Source: Psychroserpens jangbogonensis
Lineage (GTDB): Bacteria; Bacteroidota; Bacteroidia; Flavobacteriales; Flavobacteriaceae
NCBI RefSeq assembly: GCF_000797465.1
Contig: NZ_JSWG01000009.1
Location: 1-64,000, forward strand
Reading direction: 5' to 3'
DNA length: 64,000 nt
Shown: piece after piece, positions 1 through 9,235 of the stretch
Numbering within the stretch: position 1 is the stretch's first letter
Layout: every line of letters starts with the position of its first letter
Translations under genes and position numbers: made by a program
The notes under the pieces: generated by a model
What the model saw: only the letters and a program-made list of their open reading frames with translations
Databases searched by the model: none
Told to the model about the DNA's origin: nothing

Positions 1-3000
1 ACTCGTTAAACCATCAGGTACTCCATCATCACAAACCTCTAAATCAGTCGGAAATACTAATAATGGTAATGGATTTACAATAATTTCTAGAGTTGTTCCA
101 ATGACACATCCTTGTCCTGTGTTAGGTGTAAAGGTATAAGTAGTTGTAGTTGAATTGTCAATAGCTGGACTCCAATTACCTGTAAAACCATTATTTGATG
201 TTGTAGGCAATAGTCCTAAAGTATCACCAATACATATAGAATCGACAACATCAAAAACAGGTATTGCATTAGCAATAATAATAATTTCTAATGTAGCAGT
301 AGTTGCAGATTGTCCTGGATCTGGTGTAAAAGTGTAGGTAGTAGTTGTCGTGTTATCTAAAGCAGGGCTCCAACTTCCGTTGATACCATTGTTCGATGTA
401 GTTGGTAATGGCGACAAAAGATCACCGCTACATATCGGTGTAACAGTATCAAAAAGAGGAGTTTCAACTAAAAAATCTCTGTAATCAAAATCAATAGTTA
501 GAGGATTAGCATTACTACCATTATCTAAAGTATCATCGTCTGTATCCAATAATAAGAAATTTATACCATCAAATGCTAAACCATTTACATCTGTATAGTT
601 GTCTATCACTTCTACAGTTAAATCGTTATCTAATCCGTTTGAGCCTGTTACGCCCGAAAGTGAAAAACCAGTTTCATTAGCATCTAACAAAGCATCATTA
701 TCACTATCTAAATCTAAATAATCTACTTCGTCAGAACTATCTGTATTTACTGGGTTTAAGCCTATTCCTGTATGTGTATAGGTAGCAGAAACATTAGATC
801 CAACTCCTGTTTGAGTATCGTCATAACGGTCATCTAATCCGTCCATATTTGAATCTTCAAAGCCAGTATTTGGTGCTCCACTTGGAGGAATATAATTAGC
901 GGTACTTTGAGCTTCTACATTATCAGGAATACCATCATTGTCACTATCTAAATCTTTGTGGTGAAATATAGAATCCGGTAAATCAGTAGCTAATGCATAT
1001 TTTATAGCATCAAGCGATGCAAAATCACCAGTTGAAGGAGAGGTCTTAGTTAGAACAAGCGTTAATTTGGTAAAATTCACATCGGACACAAAGCCAAAAA
1101 ATAATTCAACCATATGCCCAATAATAAGTGAAGTGCTATTAGAGCCATCAGTTAAGGTTTCAGTATCTGAAATATTAGTGCCAGCACTAGGATTAGAAAA
1201 CGTAGTAATATTTATATCATCAATTAGGATTGATGTTGTGTAAATAGCATTATTATCTGCATCGTAAAAATCAACTATTTCAAACCCTGCTGCACGTACT
1301 GGGTTATCAAATATAATATCAAAAATCACAATTGAACCATTAGAATTAATTTCATAGTTTATAGCGTTTCCTGAAGTATTATCTGGACCACTAACTTGAT
1401 TAGTAGTCAAATTTATAGGGTCAGCAGGTCCTGTAGTTGAGGCTGTAATATTTAGACCTGTTCCAGAAAAATTAGGCTCACTACCCGTAAAATCATCAAC
1501 ATTATTAATTTGTGTCATTCCTGAGTTTAATACTGCAGTTTGCCAAGCTGATGATGCTAAACCTGAATCATCGGTAACACTATTTATATAAAAGGAAGTT
1601 CCTAAAGTCACTACTTCCCAACTTTCAATACCCTTATAAGGGGAATCAATAGCATCAGTAATACCATCATTGTCATCATCTATATCACAAAAATCAAAAA
1701 CACCATCATCATCAGTATCTATTGAACTTACTTCAATTGTCAGTGTTACCAAGTCTGCACACTGACCAGCGTCTGGTGTAAAAGTATATGTAGTTGTTGT
1801 TGTATTGTTTATAGCTGGATTCCAACTTCCAGTAAAACCGTTGTTTGATGTAGTAGGTAGCTGTGCTAAATTTTCTCCTGCACATATAGAGTCTACAGCA
1901 TCAAATATAGGAATAACCTGAGTTCCTGAAATTATCCAACTACATGTCAAACTAACAAAGTTTGCGATTTCCCAACACTCTAAACCTGTAGGTTCTATTG
2001 GTTGTGATCCAGTAATTTCCCAGCTACATGTTGCAGAATTAACACTAGCTGTTTCCCAACATTCTAAAGTTGGTGGATTGGGCAATTGAATAATAGAAAT
2101 TTCAAAATTAGTGGAAAACGTGATACAATCATTGTTACTTAGATTTGTTGCAAACTCAGCAACTTTAGCTCTATAATAAGTGCTAGTTGTAACTCCTGTA
2201 AGTACTAAATTATCATTTGTTGCTCCAACAATATCTGTCCAATTAATTTCATCCGGACTTTCTTGCCATTGGTAAAAGTGATCATTAAAAACAGAATTAT
2301 CTGGAATTGCTGTTAAGGTTGTTGAATAAGGCGTTTCGCTACTGCACACAGAAACAGATGTATTATTGGAAGGGTCTATTACCGAAATAAAATCACCACA
2401 ACTTTTAAAGACAATATCATCAATAGCTAAATCATTTCCGCATCCTCCGACTCCATTATTAATCATTTTTAAGATGACTGAGGTTTGTCCAGTTAAGGTT
2501 TGAAAAACCAATCCATATTGCTGCCAATTTGGTGTTCCTGTGCCAAAAATGTTGCCTGTATCACCAGTAGCTAACAGATTAGTGTCTGTTATGTCCCAAA
2601 TTTGAAATCTAACATTTACGGGTATCCCATTACCTCCGCAACCAGAACTAGGTAAAATATTAAGAAGCCAAGACGAAAACTCATAGGTAGTATTTTCACA
2701 CAGGTCATTAATTGAAGTGGTATAAAATTCACCAGTAGTAAAACTTGCATTTACTATTAGTGCCTTTCCATTAGTGTCACCAGGTGTGTGATCGCTTGGC
2801 ATATTCCAACCATAAGCAAAGGTATTGCTGCCGATAGTATACTCACCATCTTGTGGACCATCAAATCCCACAAAATTATAAGTTGATGTTCCAGCTGGTA
2901 ATTGAGGTCCATATCCAGTGCCAGTTCCAAAGTTTTCAACAAAAATTGGATCTCCAGAATTTCCTTGGCAAAAATCTAATTGCGCAAATGTGGATTCTGA

Positions 3001-3057
3001 AGAGAAAAAAACACAAAAAATTATGATTATATTATGATATAATTTATTCTTTCTCAC
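1..3057 (-). CDS. Large secreted repeat protein (adhesin-like, probable T9SS substrate), 3' end outside window
   Basis: One reading frame stays open on the minus strand from 3057 to the left edge (1019 codons), so the C-terminus is missing. The start is taken as GTG at 3057-3055 because no ATG lies in or just before the signal peptide ([10 protein letters not shown] then a hydrophobic run ending STFAQ). Seen after the signal: a carbohydrate-binding-like beta-sandwich region (about residues 30-220), an Ig-like segment, two tandem ECWE.A...CSW.I.G.Q repeats (about 1930-2080), at least three copies of a module ending [13 protein letters not shown] (near 1740-1920, 290-480 and 110-290), and Asp-rich stretches of the type D.D.DG(I/V).D that look calcium-binding. 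This layout is typical of very large Bacteroidota surface proteins ending in a gliding-motility-associated or T9SS sorting domain, which would lie outside the window. The exact ligand is unknown. Confidence 0.85.
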   Translation of the reverse strand, partial: MRKNKLYHNIIIIFCVFFSSESTFAQLDFCQGNSGDPIFVENFGTGTGYGPQLPAGTSTYNFVGFDGPQDGEYTIGSNTFAYGWNMPSDHTPGDTNGKALIVNASFTTGEFYTTSINDLCENTTYEFSSWLLNILPSSGCGGNGIPVNVRFQIWDITDTNLLATGDTGNIFGTGTPNWQQYGLVFQTLTGQTSVILKMINNGVGGCGNDLAIDDIVFKSCGDFISVIDPSNNTSVSVCSSETPYSTTLTAIPDNSVFNDHFYQWQESPDEINWTDIVGATNDNLVLTGVTTSTYYRAKVAEFATNLSNNDCITFSTNFEISIIQLPNPPTLECWETASVNSATCSWEITGSQPIEPTGLECWEIANFVSLTCSWIISGTQVIPIFDAVDSICAGENLAQLPTTSNNGFTGSWNPAINNTTTTTYTFTPDAGQCADLVTLTIEVSSIDTDDDGVFDFCDIDDDNDGITDAIDSPYKGIESWEVVTLGTSFYINSVTDDSGLASSAWQTAVLNSGMTQINNVDDFTGSEPNFSGTGLNITASTTGPADPINLTTNQVSGPDNTSGNAINYEINSNGSIVIFDIIFDNPVRAAGFEIVDFYDADNNAIYTTSILIDDINITTFSNPSAGTNISDTETLTDGSNSTSLIIGHMVELFFGFVSDVNFTKLTLVLTKTSPSTGDFASLDAIKYALATDLPDSIFHHKDLDSDNDGIPDNVEAQSTANYIPPSGAPNTGFEDSNMDGLDDRYDDTQTGVGSNVSATYTHTGIGLNPVNTDSSDEVDYLDLDSDNDALLDANETGFSLSGVTGSNGLDNDLTVEVIDNYTDVNGLAFDGINFLLLDTDDDTLDNGSNANPLTIDFDYRDFLVETPLFDTVTPICSGDLLSPLPTTSNNGINGSWSPALDNTTTTTYTFTPDPGQSATTATLEIIIIANAIPVFDVVDSICIGDTLGLLPTTSNNGFTGNWSPAIDNSTTTTYTFTPNTGQGCVIGTTLEIIVNPLPLLVFPTDLEVCDDGVPDGLTS

Positions 3058-3146
3058 GTTTAAATATATAGAGAAAATAATGAGTATTATTATATAATAT
3101 CAAATTATCAAACCGTTATAGCTACTATAACGTTATAGTAGAGCTA
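3058..3146. promoter_or_regulatory. Divergent promoter region with perfect 20-bp palindrome before pbpC
   Basis: The 89 bp between the divergent adhesin and pbpC genes hold a perfect palindrome, CTACTATAACGTTATAGTAG (3122-3141), ending five bases before the pbpC ATG. It overlaps a second inverted repeat, CGTTATAG (3114-3121) / CTATAACG (3125-3132), so the half-site occurs three times. It could be an operator for a dimeric regulator, or an RNA hairpin that hides the pbpC start. Seen directly; function inferred. Confidence 0.6.
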
Positions 3147-5498
3147 ATGTATAGGTTAACCAACTTAATAAAGATCCATAAAAAGAAAACAATTGTACTA
3201 GGAGTGCTACTTATTTGTTACTTTTTTTGTTTACCAAAGGACTTATTTAAAGATCCTACAGCTACAGTTATTACATCCAAAAACAATGAATTGTTAGGAG
3301 CACAAATTGCTACTGATGGGCAATGGCGATTTCCTCATAATGATAGTGTTCCTGAAAAGTTTAAAATCTGTATTGTACAGTTTGAGGACGAATACTTTTA
3401 CAGACATCCAGGTTTTAATCCCGTTTCAATTTTTAAGGCATTAAAAGGTAATATTAGTTCTGGGGAAGTGAAACGTGGTGGAAGCACGTTAACACAACAA
3501 GTTATTCGGCTTTCTCGAAAAGGACAATCAAGAACTTACTTTGAAAAAGTTAAAGAAATAATTTTAGCTACTCGATTAGAACTTCGCGATTCAAAAGAGG
3601 AAATTTTAGCGTTCTATAGTAGCAATGCGCCTTTTGGAGGTAATGTTGTTGGCTTGGATGCCGCTTCTTGGCGTTACTTTAATAGAGATGTACATCAACT
3701 TTCTTGGGCTGAAAGTGCCACTCTAGCAGTGCTACCAAATGCACCAAGTTTAATATATCCTGGGAAAAACCAAGAACGTCTATTACAAAAACGCAATCGA
3801 TTACTTAAAAAACTTCTAGCAAATACGATTATAGATACGCTTACTTATAAGTTGTCAATTGCTGAAGGCTTACCTCAAAAACCATATGCCTTGCCTCAAT
3901 TGGCTCCACATTTATTACAAAAAGTTGCTCAAAAAAATAAAGGTGAAATCATTCAAACAACTATCGATACAAAGCTTCAAGAACGTGTGAATCACATTGT
4001 AAAAAATCAATATAATATTCTGAAACAAAACGAAATACATAATACTGCTGTCTTAGTTTTGGATGTTCATACTAGAGAAGTTCTAGCATATATTGGTAAT
4101 TCACCAACAGATAGGGCTCATCAAAAAGATGTTGACGTTATAGACAAACCACGAAGTACAGGTAGTATTCTAAAACCTTTTTTATATGCAGCCATGTTAG
4201 ATTCTGGAGACTTATTGCCAAATACTTTAGTGGCAGATATCCCTTCACAATTTGGAAGTTATAATCCTGAAAATTTCAATAAAGAATTTGATGGTGTGGT
4301 TCCTGCAAGTAGAGCTTTATCACGTTCATTAAATGTTCCTGCCGTTAGAATGCTTCAAGACTTTGGATTGGATCGATTTCATCAATATTTAAAACAATTA
4401 CAACTTAAAGACTTAAAATACAATGCCAACCATTATGGATTATCGCTCATTCTTGGAGGAGCCGAAAGTAATCTTTGGGATTTATGTAAAAGCTATGCTG
4501 CTTTATCATCAACATTAAACCATTTTTCGGAAACATCAAGTGAATATTATTCCAATGAGTTTGTTGAACCAACCTTTATGGCTTCAGAAAATATAGACTT
4601 CGGAAAGACATCAACTGACAAAACCTTGTTTGATGCTGCTTCAATTTATCTGACTTACGATAGTTTAAAAAAAGTGAATCGCCCTGAAGGTGATGAAAGC
4701 TGGGAGTTTTTTGATGACTCCAAACAAATCGCATGGAAAACGGGAACAAGTTTTGGATTTCGTGACGCTTGGGCAATTGGTACAACTAAAGATTATGTAG
4801 TTGGTGTTTGGGTTGGCAATGCAGATGGCGAAGGTCGACCAGGTTTAGTTGGCGTGCAAACTGCTGCTCCAATTCTATTTGATGTATTTGATATATTGCC
4901 AAATAGCGATTGGTTTGCAAAACCATTTGATGAAATGCAAGAGGTTAGTATATGTACTAAAAGTGGACATCGTGCGTCTTCGATTTGCGATAACACCGAA
5001 GATACTTTTGTTCAGATTAGCGGTTTAAAAACAGAACCTTGTCCATATCATATTCTTGCTCATGTAGATGCTAATGAAACTTATCAAGTGAACTCTTCTT
5101 GTGAAGAATTAAGTTCTATTAAGCATAAGCCTTGGTTTGTATTGTCGCCATTAAAAGCCTATTACTATAAAACTAAAAACCCGTTTTATAAACCGTTGCC
5201 AAAACTGCGAATAGATTGTATGGGTGAAAATCAAATTACTATGGATTTTATATATCCAAAGAGGAACAATTCGGTATTTCTTCCTAAAGATTTCGATGGA
5301 GAAACTAATGATTTGATTTTAAAAATCACTCACTCAAAACCCGAATCTAGTGTGTATTGGTATTTAGATGAACGCTATGTTGGCACAACTAAAGACATTC
5401 ATGAATTGGCTATTATTCCAAAAGCTGGAGAACATCTTATTACAGTAGTCGATGAATTTGGAAATGAAGCAAAGCGAAAAATTTCAATTTCAGAATAA
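3147..5498 (+). CDS. pbpC: Penicillin-binding protein 1C (bifunctional peptidoglycan glycosyltransferase/transpeptidase)
   Basis: Class A PBP that polymerises and cross-links peptidoglycan at the periplasmic face. Seen: a short cytoplasmic N-terminus and one membrane segment (about residues 15-30). The glycosyltransferase domain has EDEYFYRHPG (about 80-90, catalytic Glu) and RGGSTLTQQ (about 109-117). The transpeptidase domain has the active-site SILK tetrad within STGSILKPF (about 337-345), SRSLN (about 392-396) and KTGTSFGFRDAW (about 530-541). The C-terminal ~150 residues match the extra beta domain typical of PbpC. The length of 783 aa is usual. The alpha-2-macroglobulin gene that often accompanies pbpC is not seen beside it. 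The ATG at 3147 sits right after the palindrome; no other start fits. All catalytic motifs are intact. Confidence 0.95.
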   Translation: MYRLTNLIKIHKKKTIVLGVLLICYFFCLPKDLFKDPTATVITSKNNELLGAQIATDGQWRFPHNDSVPEKFKICIVQFEDEYFYRHPGFNPVSIFKALKGNISSGEVKRGGSTLTQQVIRLSRKGQSRTYFEKVKEIILATRLELRDSKEEILAFYSSNAPFGGNVVGLDAASWRYFNRDVHQLSWAESATLAVLPNAPSLIYPGKNQERLLQKRNRLLKKLLANTIIDTLTYKLSIAEGLPQKPYALPQLAPHLLQKVAQKNKGEIIQTTIDTKLQERVNHIVKNQYNILKQNEIHNTAVLVLDVHTREVLAYIGNSPTDRAHQKDVDVIDKPRSTGSILKPFLYAAMLDSGDLLPNTLVADIPSQFGSYNPENFNKEFDGVVPASRALSRSLNVPAVRMLQDFGLDRFHQYLKQLQLKDLKYNANHYGLSLILGGAESNLWDLCKSYAALSSTLNHFSETSSEYYSNEFVEPTFMASENIDFGKTSTDKTLFDAASIYLTYDSLKKVNRPEGDESWEFFDDSKQIAWKTGTSFGFRDAWAIGTTKDYVVGVWVGNADGEGRPGLVGVQTAAPILFDVFDILPNSDWFAKPFDEMQEVSICTKSGHRASSICDNTEDTFVQISGLKTEPCPYHILAHVDANETYQVNSSCEELSSIKHKPWFVLSPLKAYYYKTKNPFYKPLPKLRIDCMGENQITMDFIYPKRNNSVFLPKDFDGETNDLILKITHSKPESSVYWYLDERYVGTTKDIHELAIIPKAGEHLITVVDEFGNEAKRKISISE

Positions 5499-5533
5499 AA
5501 AAAGGCACTCGTTTGAGCGCCTTTCTGTTTTTA
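5497..5533. terminator. Bidirectional intrinsic terminator between pbpC and ssb
   Basis: A-run, GGCACTC, loop GTTT, GAGCGCC (one mismatch), then a T-rich run. It lies between convergent genes and can serve both strands. Confidence 0.75.
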
Positions 5534-5543
5534 AATCAACTGT

Positions 5544-5876
5544 TTATTTTCCTAACATGAGTAATTCATTACAAACTACTTCAGTAGTATAACGTTTGTT
5601 TCCCTCTTTATCATCCCAAGTTCTTGTGGTCAACTTACCTTCGATAGCGATCTCTTTTCCCTTGGTAATAAACTTTTCTACAATCTCTGCAGTTTTCCCC
5701 CAAGCTACCACATTGTGCCATTGTGTATCTGTTACTTTTTCGCCTTGTGCATTTTTATAGCTTTCATTAGTTGCTATTGAGAATTTAGCTAATATTTTTC
5801 CTGATTCAAGAGTAATGATTTCTGGATCGTTTCCTAAGTTACCGATCAATTGTACTTTGTTTCTTAACGTATTCAT
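5544..5876 (-). CDS. ssb: Short single-stranded DNA-binding protein (OB fold, no acidic tail)
   Basis: The 110-aa protein is one OB-fold SSB domain: MNTLRNKVQLIGNLGNDPEI at the N-terminus, then FSIATNESYKN, QWHNVVAWGKTAE and IAIEGKLTTRTW. Family knowledge: the housekeeping SSB carries a flexible C-terminal tail ending in an acidic tip (DDDIPF type) that recruits partners. This protein stops right after the OB fold (LLMLGK), so it is probably a second, specialised SSB, for example for competence or recombination. The minus-strand upstream region has CATATTTG near 5935-5928, one base off the -7 consensus. The gene stands alone and faces pbpC. Confidence 0.9.
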   Translation of the reverse strand: MNTLRNKVQLIGNLGNDPEIITLESGKILAKFSIATNESYKNAQGEKVTDTQWHNVVAWGKTAEIVEKFITKGKEIAIEGKLTTRTWDDKEGNKRYTTEVVCNELLMLGK

Positions 5877-5975
5877 AAGATAAGATTTTAATTATATTGA
5901 ATGTCATTAGTTCGATTCAACATTGCAAATATGAAACAGCCTGCAGACTTTAGTCGGTTGTTACGTGTTTAAATT

Positions 5976-6028
5976 CGTTTGTAATTATTTGTTGTCGTTT
6001 GTAAACGGATAATAATTCGCTATCTTTG
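5976..6028 (+). promoter_or_regulatory. Promoter of methyltransferase gene: -33 TTTG (5998-6001), -7 TATCTTTG (6021-6028), direct repeat CGTTTGTAA
   Basis: TTTG, 19-nt spacer, TATCTTTG is a strong match to the Bacteroidota housekeeping promoter. CGTTTGTAA occurs at 5976-5984 and 5996-6004, exactly 20 bp (two helical turns) apart. The ATG at 6035 is only 6 nt past the box, so the mRNA should be leaderless or nearly so. Confidence 0.75.
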
Positions 6029-6034
6029 CCAACT

Positions 6035-6679
6035 ATGATCAAGTATCTCAGCTATTTATATCCTATGACACGAAAAGTGACATCTAAGTACAGTGACACT
6101 TTAGAAATCACTTGGCACAATGGGAAAAAACACCTAAACACCAAAAACGCAAACTATTCTTATGGATCATTACAAGCCATTTTAAAGTTTGGGCTAGAGA
6201 AAATTGAATTAAAAAACATGAACTCTATTTTGCTTTTAGGACTTGGTGGAGGAAGTGTGATTGAAACGCTTCGACAAGATTTTAACTATCAAAAACAGAT
6301 TACAGCAATAGATATCGATCCTGTAATTATAGATATAGCTAAAACAGAATACCAACTTGAAAGCAATTCAAATACTACTATTATTTGTGAAGATGCGCTT
6401 AAATTCATAAAAGATAACACGAGTAAATTTGACCTTATCATAATTGATTTATTTATTGATATTAAAGTGCCTCAGCAATTTTTAGAACTGTCATTTTGGG
6501 AAGATGTGGTGAAGTCAAAATCTACAAATGGTGTGATTTTATTTAACGCGTCATTAGAAGATAAAAAGAGTAATAAATTAAAATCTGTTATCGAATTTTT
6601 AAAAACTAAGGTCTATAAAGTTGATGTATACAATAAAGTAAATGACACAAATACTGTAATTATTTCGCAATCATTATAA
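6035..6679 (+). CDS. Spermidine-synthase-like SAM-dependent methyltransferase-fold protein
   Basis: The 214-aa protein has the Rossmann core of class I methyltransferases and spermidine synthases: GLGGGSV (nucleotide loop, about residue 71), AIDIDP (acidic residue ending strand 2), CEDALKFI (strand 3) and DLIIIDLF (strand 4). It resembles orphan spermidine-synthase-like proteins that lack the N-terminal beta-hairpin domain, so the substrate is unknown and polyamine synthesis is not assured. An in-frame TTG at 6026 is rejected as start because it is part of the -7 box; ATG 6035 starts MIKYLSYL. A 20-nt gap leads to the next gene, so co-transcription is likely. Confidence 0.8.
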   Translation: MIKYLSYLYPMTRKVTSKYSDTLEITWHNGKKHLNTKNANYSYGSLQAILKFGLEKIELKNMNSILLLGLGGGSVIETLRQDFNYQKQITAIDIDPVIIDIAKTEYQLESNSNTTIICEDALKFIKDNTSKFDLIIIDLFIDIKVPQQFLELSFWEDVVKSKSTNGVILFNASLEDKKSNKLKSVIEFLKTKVYKVDVYNKVNDTNTVIISQSL

Positions 6680-6699
6680 CCAAAATAAACTCATAAATT

Positions 6700-7050
6700 A
6701 TGGAAAAACAATGTCCAGAATGTGGCGATAAAATCGTTGGCAGAATTGATAAAAAATTCTGTAGTGATGCCTGCCGTAATTCTTATAACAACACCATAAA
6801 TAAAGACAACAAAAACCTAATTAGAAACACTAATAATTGGTTACGTAAAAACTACCGAATTCTTGAAGTTTTAAATCCAAATCAAAAAACGAAGGTCTCT
6901 AGAGCCAAGTTAATTGAAAAAGGATTTGATTTCAATTACTTCACCAGCATTTACACCACTAAAGCAGGAACCGTGTACTATTTTGTTTATGACCAAGGCT
7001 ATTTACCGCTTGAAGGAGATTACTACGCGTTGGTGAAACGAGAGAGTTAG
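6700..7050 (+). CDS. Small zinc-finger protein, function unknown
   Basis: 116 aa. The N-terminus has two Cys pairs, CPECG (about residue 5) and FCSDACR (about residue 20), a treble-clef or zinc-ribbon-like site for one zinc ion. A basic, Asn-rich linker follows, then a C-terminal part with several aromatic residues (YFTSIYTTKAGTVYYFVYD). Conserved hypothetical proteins of this kind are frequent in Flavobacteria; I do not know a function. It sits 20 nt after the methyltransferase gene and 51 nt before the GIDE-domain gene, all in the same direction, so the three probably form a unit. Confidence 0.75.
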   Translation: MEKQCPECGDKIVGRIDKKFCSDACRNSYNNTINKDNKNLIRNTNNWLRKNYRILEVLNPNQKTKVSRAKLIEKGFDFNYFTSIYTTKAGTVYYFVYDQGYLPLEGDYYALVKRES

Positions 7051-7101
7051 TTGTAACTATTTGTGACAATTCAATACTTATAAAGTATAACATCAAACTA
7101 A

Positions 7102-7785
7102 ATGAGTGAACCAATCATTATTGCCTGTGTCTTTAGCGTTGTCGGAATTATTATTTTCTGCACCTATTATTTCAGCAGAAAAAATGTGATTATTAGAACA
7201 CTTTCAAAAATACCACACAAACCTGCTTCGAGTTTAAAAACGAATCAACTGTCAAAAGTAAGCGGGAAAGCACTACACGTAAAAGAACCTTTAATTGCTC
7301 CATATTCAAAACGGAAATGTGTGTTTTATCAAATTGTTATTCAACAAAAAGTAAATACGGGAAAGAGTTCACATTGGAAAACAATTGTTGATGAAGAACG
7401 TTCTCAAGAATTCTTTATTCAAACTAAAAATGATTTTGTGATTGTTTCTCCAGAAGAAAACCCGAAAAACTACAAATGCTATTTAGTAAAAGATCAAGAT
7501 CAAAATTCTGGCACATTCAATAATCCGACTCAAAAATTTATAGCTCTTTTACAACACTATCATATCGATCATACTACACTATTTGGTTTTAATAAACGTC
7601 TACGATATAAAGAAGGTGTTATCGAAATTGGAGAAGAAATTACTGTTGCTGGAATAGCTAAATGGAAAACACTAAGCGAACCAATGCCTGAATATCCATA
7701 TTCAAAAATTGCAACCTTAGAAAGTGTAGATAAACAAAAGATTATTATTACTGACTTGCCCGAAATACGTCATAAAAGACGCTAA
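7102..7785 (+). CDS. GIDE (MULAN/MAPL-like) domain membrane protein without RING finger
   Basis: 227 aa. One N-terminal membrane segment (about residues 4-24, ACVFSVVGIIIFCTYYF) is followed by a soluble domain with KVSGKALHVKEPLIAPYS, then CVFYQIVIQQ and a W in SSHWKTIVDEE. This matches the GIDE/BAM domain known from the eukaryotic mitochondrial E3 ligase MULAN; annotation pipelines therefore call such bacterial proteins E3 ubiquitin ligase. No RING cysteines are present here, so ligase activity should not be inferred. The role is unknown. A small hairpin, ATACTT-ATA-AAGTAT (7074-7088), lies just before the start codon. Confidence 0.7.
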   Translation: MSEPIIIACVFSVVGIIIFCTYYFSRKNVIIRTLSKIPHKPASSLKTNQLSKVSGKALHVKEPLIAPYSKRKCVFYQIVIQQKVNTGKSSHWKTIVDEERSQEFFIQTKNDFVIVSPEENPKNYKCYLVKDQDQNSGTFNNPTQKFIALLQHYHIDHTTLFGFNKRLRYKEGVIEIGEEITVAGIAKWKTLSEPMPEYPYSKIATLESVDKQKIIITDLPEIRHKRR

Positions 7786-7786
7786 A

Positions 7787-8254
7787 TTATTTCCAGTTTT
7801 GTCCTTTCATCTCTATAGCAGCTTTGAGAACATCCTTTTGGCTAATTTGTCCAACTAACTTCCCATTTTCAACAATAGGGAAACGACGTATTTTAGATTC
7901 TAAAAATTTATTAGCAGCATCAAATATATTCATGTTACCATCAATAGTCTCTACGTGCTTTACCATTCTATTTTCAACAGTATGTTGTTCCATTGGCATG
8001 TTATAGTATCGACTTTCACTTATTTGTTTTAAACAATCACCTTCAGAAATGACACCAACCAGTTCATTATTATTATTAACTACAGGACCACCAGAAATCT
8101 TGTATTTAATTAGCGTTTGTATCACTTCTTCAACCTTTTGCTCAGGTCTAAACGTGATTATCTCACGTGACATATAATCACTTACTTTTAATGATGCAAC
8201 TTCTATTGTATTCTGTTGCAGCTTTCTTGCCCCTTGAAAACTTTTAATGCCCAT
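7787..8254 (-). CDS. Tandem CBS-domain protein
   Basis: 155 aa, essentially two CBS motifs forming one Bateman module: SDYMSREIITFRPEQKVEEV with GGPVVNNNNELVGVISEGD, then ENRMVKHVETIDGN with RRFPIVENGKLVGQISQKDV. Such modules bind adenosine nucleotides and usually regulate a partner. No enzymatic domain is attached, so the partner is unknown. The ATG at 8254 (MGIKSFQ) is preferred to an in-frame TTG at 8260. The stop codon nearly touches that of the convergent GIDE gene (7785/7787), with no room for a terminator. A weak -7 box TAACTTTA lies at 8286-8279. Confidence 0.9.
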   Translation of the reverse strand: MGIKSFQGARKLQQNTIEVASLKVSDYMSREIITFRPEQKVEEVIQTLIKYKISGGPVVNNNNELVGVISEGDCLKQISESRYYNMPMEQHTVENRMVKHVETIDGNMNIFDAANKFLESKIRRFPIVENGKLVGQISQKDVLKAAIEMKGQNWK

Positions 8255-8362
8255 AACCAATTTTTTTGTGTTGAATTTAAAGTTACTGAAAATAAGTGAA
8301 TTATGCTAAAGCAAAAATCAAGCTAATAATTTGTACATTTCGAAGCACTTAAAAATAAAATT

Positions 8363-9175
8363 TTGAAACAAAAGATTTGCGTAATAGGTTGTGGTTGGTT
8401 GGGTTTACCACTTGCAAAATCTATGATAAAAAAAGACTTCTTTGTAAAAGGATCTACCACCTCTTTTGAAAAAATAAGTATTTTAAACTCACATGAAATT
8501 AAAGGCTTTTTAGTACAATTATCTTCGGAAGGTATTACTGGAGACATTGAAGATTGCCTCTCAGATTGTGAAACCTTAGTACTTAATATTCCACCTGGAT
8601 TAAGAAAAAACCCTGAAGCAAATTATGTAAAGCAAATGCAACATATTTTACCTTACGTAGAAGCATCTTCTATTAAAAATGTCTTGTTTGTAAGTTCGAC
8701 TTCGGTATATGATGATCATGAATTGTGTCCTGTAATTTCTGAAACTAGTCAAACATCAAAAACATCAAATGTTGCTCAACAAATAGTTGCTGTTGAAGAA
8801 TTATTTCAGAATAACGTAAATTTTAAAACAACAGTACTTCGTTTTTCAGGATTATTTGGAGTGGATAGACATCCTGCAAAATTCCTATCAGGAAGACAAA
8901 ATATAAAAGACCCTGAAGCACCAATAAACCTGATTCATCTAAATGATTGTGTAGCAATCATTGAAAAAATTATAGAAGAAAACGCTTGGAATGACACATT
9001 TAACGCGTCTTCAACGGATCATCCTACTAAGCAAAAGTATTATACTATGGTTTGTAAAGCCCAAAATTTACCATTACCAATATTTGATAATACCTTAAAA
9101 AGTAAGGGTAAAATCATAGATTCAACAAAGCTGGCACGTGTTTTGGATTACTCGTTTGAAATTAAACTACAATAA
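8363..9175 (+). CDS. NAD(P)-binding SDR/epimerase-like oxidoreductase (YeeZ type)
   Basis: 270 aa. The N-terminus KQKICVIGCGWLGLPLAKSM is a GxGxxG dinucleotide-binding loop at the very start of the protein. Later parts include NVLFVSSTSVYDD (the S and Y positions of extended SDRs), RFSGLFGVDRHP and INLIHLNDCVAII, as in NAD-dependent epimerase/dehydratase relatives such as YeeZ. The start is TTG at 8363: no ATG is near, and the first beta strand begins right there. A box TACATTTC (8334-8341, one mismatch to TAnnTTTG) lies 21 nt upstream. The substrate is unknown; the short length and the WLG variant suggest a non-sugar substrate. Confidence 0.8.
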   Translation: MKQKICVIGCGWLGLPLAKSMIKKDFFVKGSTTSFEKISILNSHEIKGFLVQLSSEGITGDIEDCLSDCETLVLNIPPGLRKNPEANYVKQMQHILPYVEASSIKNVLFVSSTSVYDDHELCPVISETSQTSKTSNVAQQIVAVEELFQNNVNFKTTVLRFSGLFGVDRHPAKFLSGRQNIKDPEAPINLIHLNDCVAIIEKIIEENAWNDTFNASSTDHPTKQKYYTMVCKAQNLPLPIFDNTLKSKGKIIDSTKLARVLDYSFEIKLQ

Positions 9176-9212
9176 TTAGCATCTTTTTAAGATTCTGTTT
9201 TGTTTATTTTTT

Positions 9213-9220
9213 TAGTTTTG
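9213..9220 (+). promoter_or_regulatory. -7 promoter box TAGTTTTG of TPR gene
   Basis: Exact TAnnTTTG match 15 nt before ATG 9236. It lies downstream of the upstream in-frame TTG at 9200, which argues against that start. Confidence 0.6.
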
Positions 9221-9235
9221 ACACACAAAATAATT

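Noticed and set aside
155-337. Plus-strand 60-aa frame at the left edge
   Set aside because: Antisense to the open frame of the large adhesin; low complexity and no start context.
6026-6034. TTG start giving a three-residue longer methyltransferase
   Set aside because: The TTG is the end of the -7 box TATCTTTG; transcription would start after it.
9200-9235. Longer start for the TPR protein
   Set aside because: It lies upstream of the -7 box and spoils the signal peptide.
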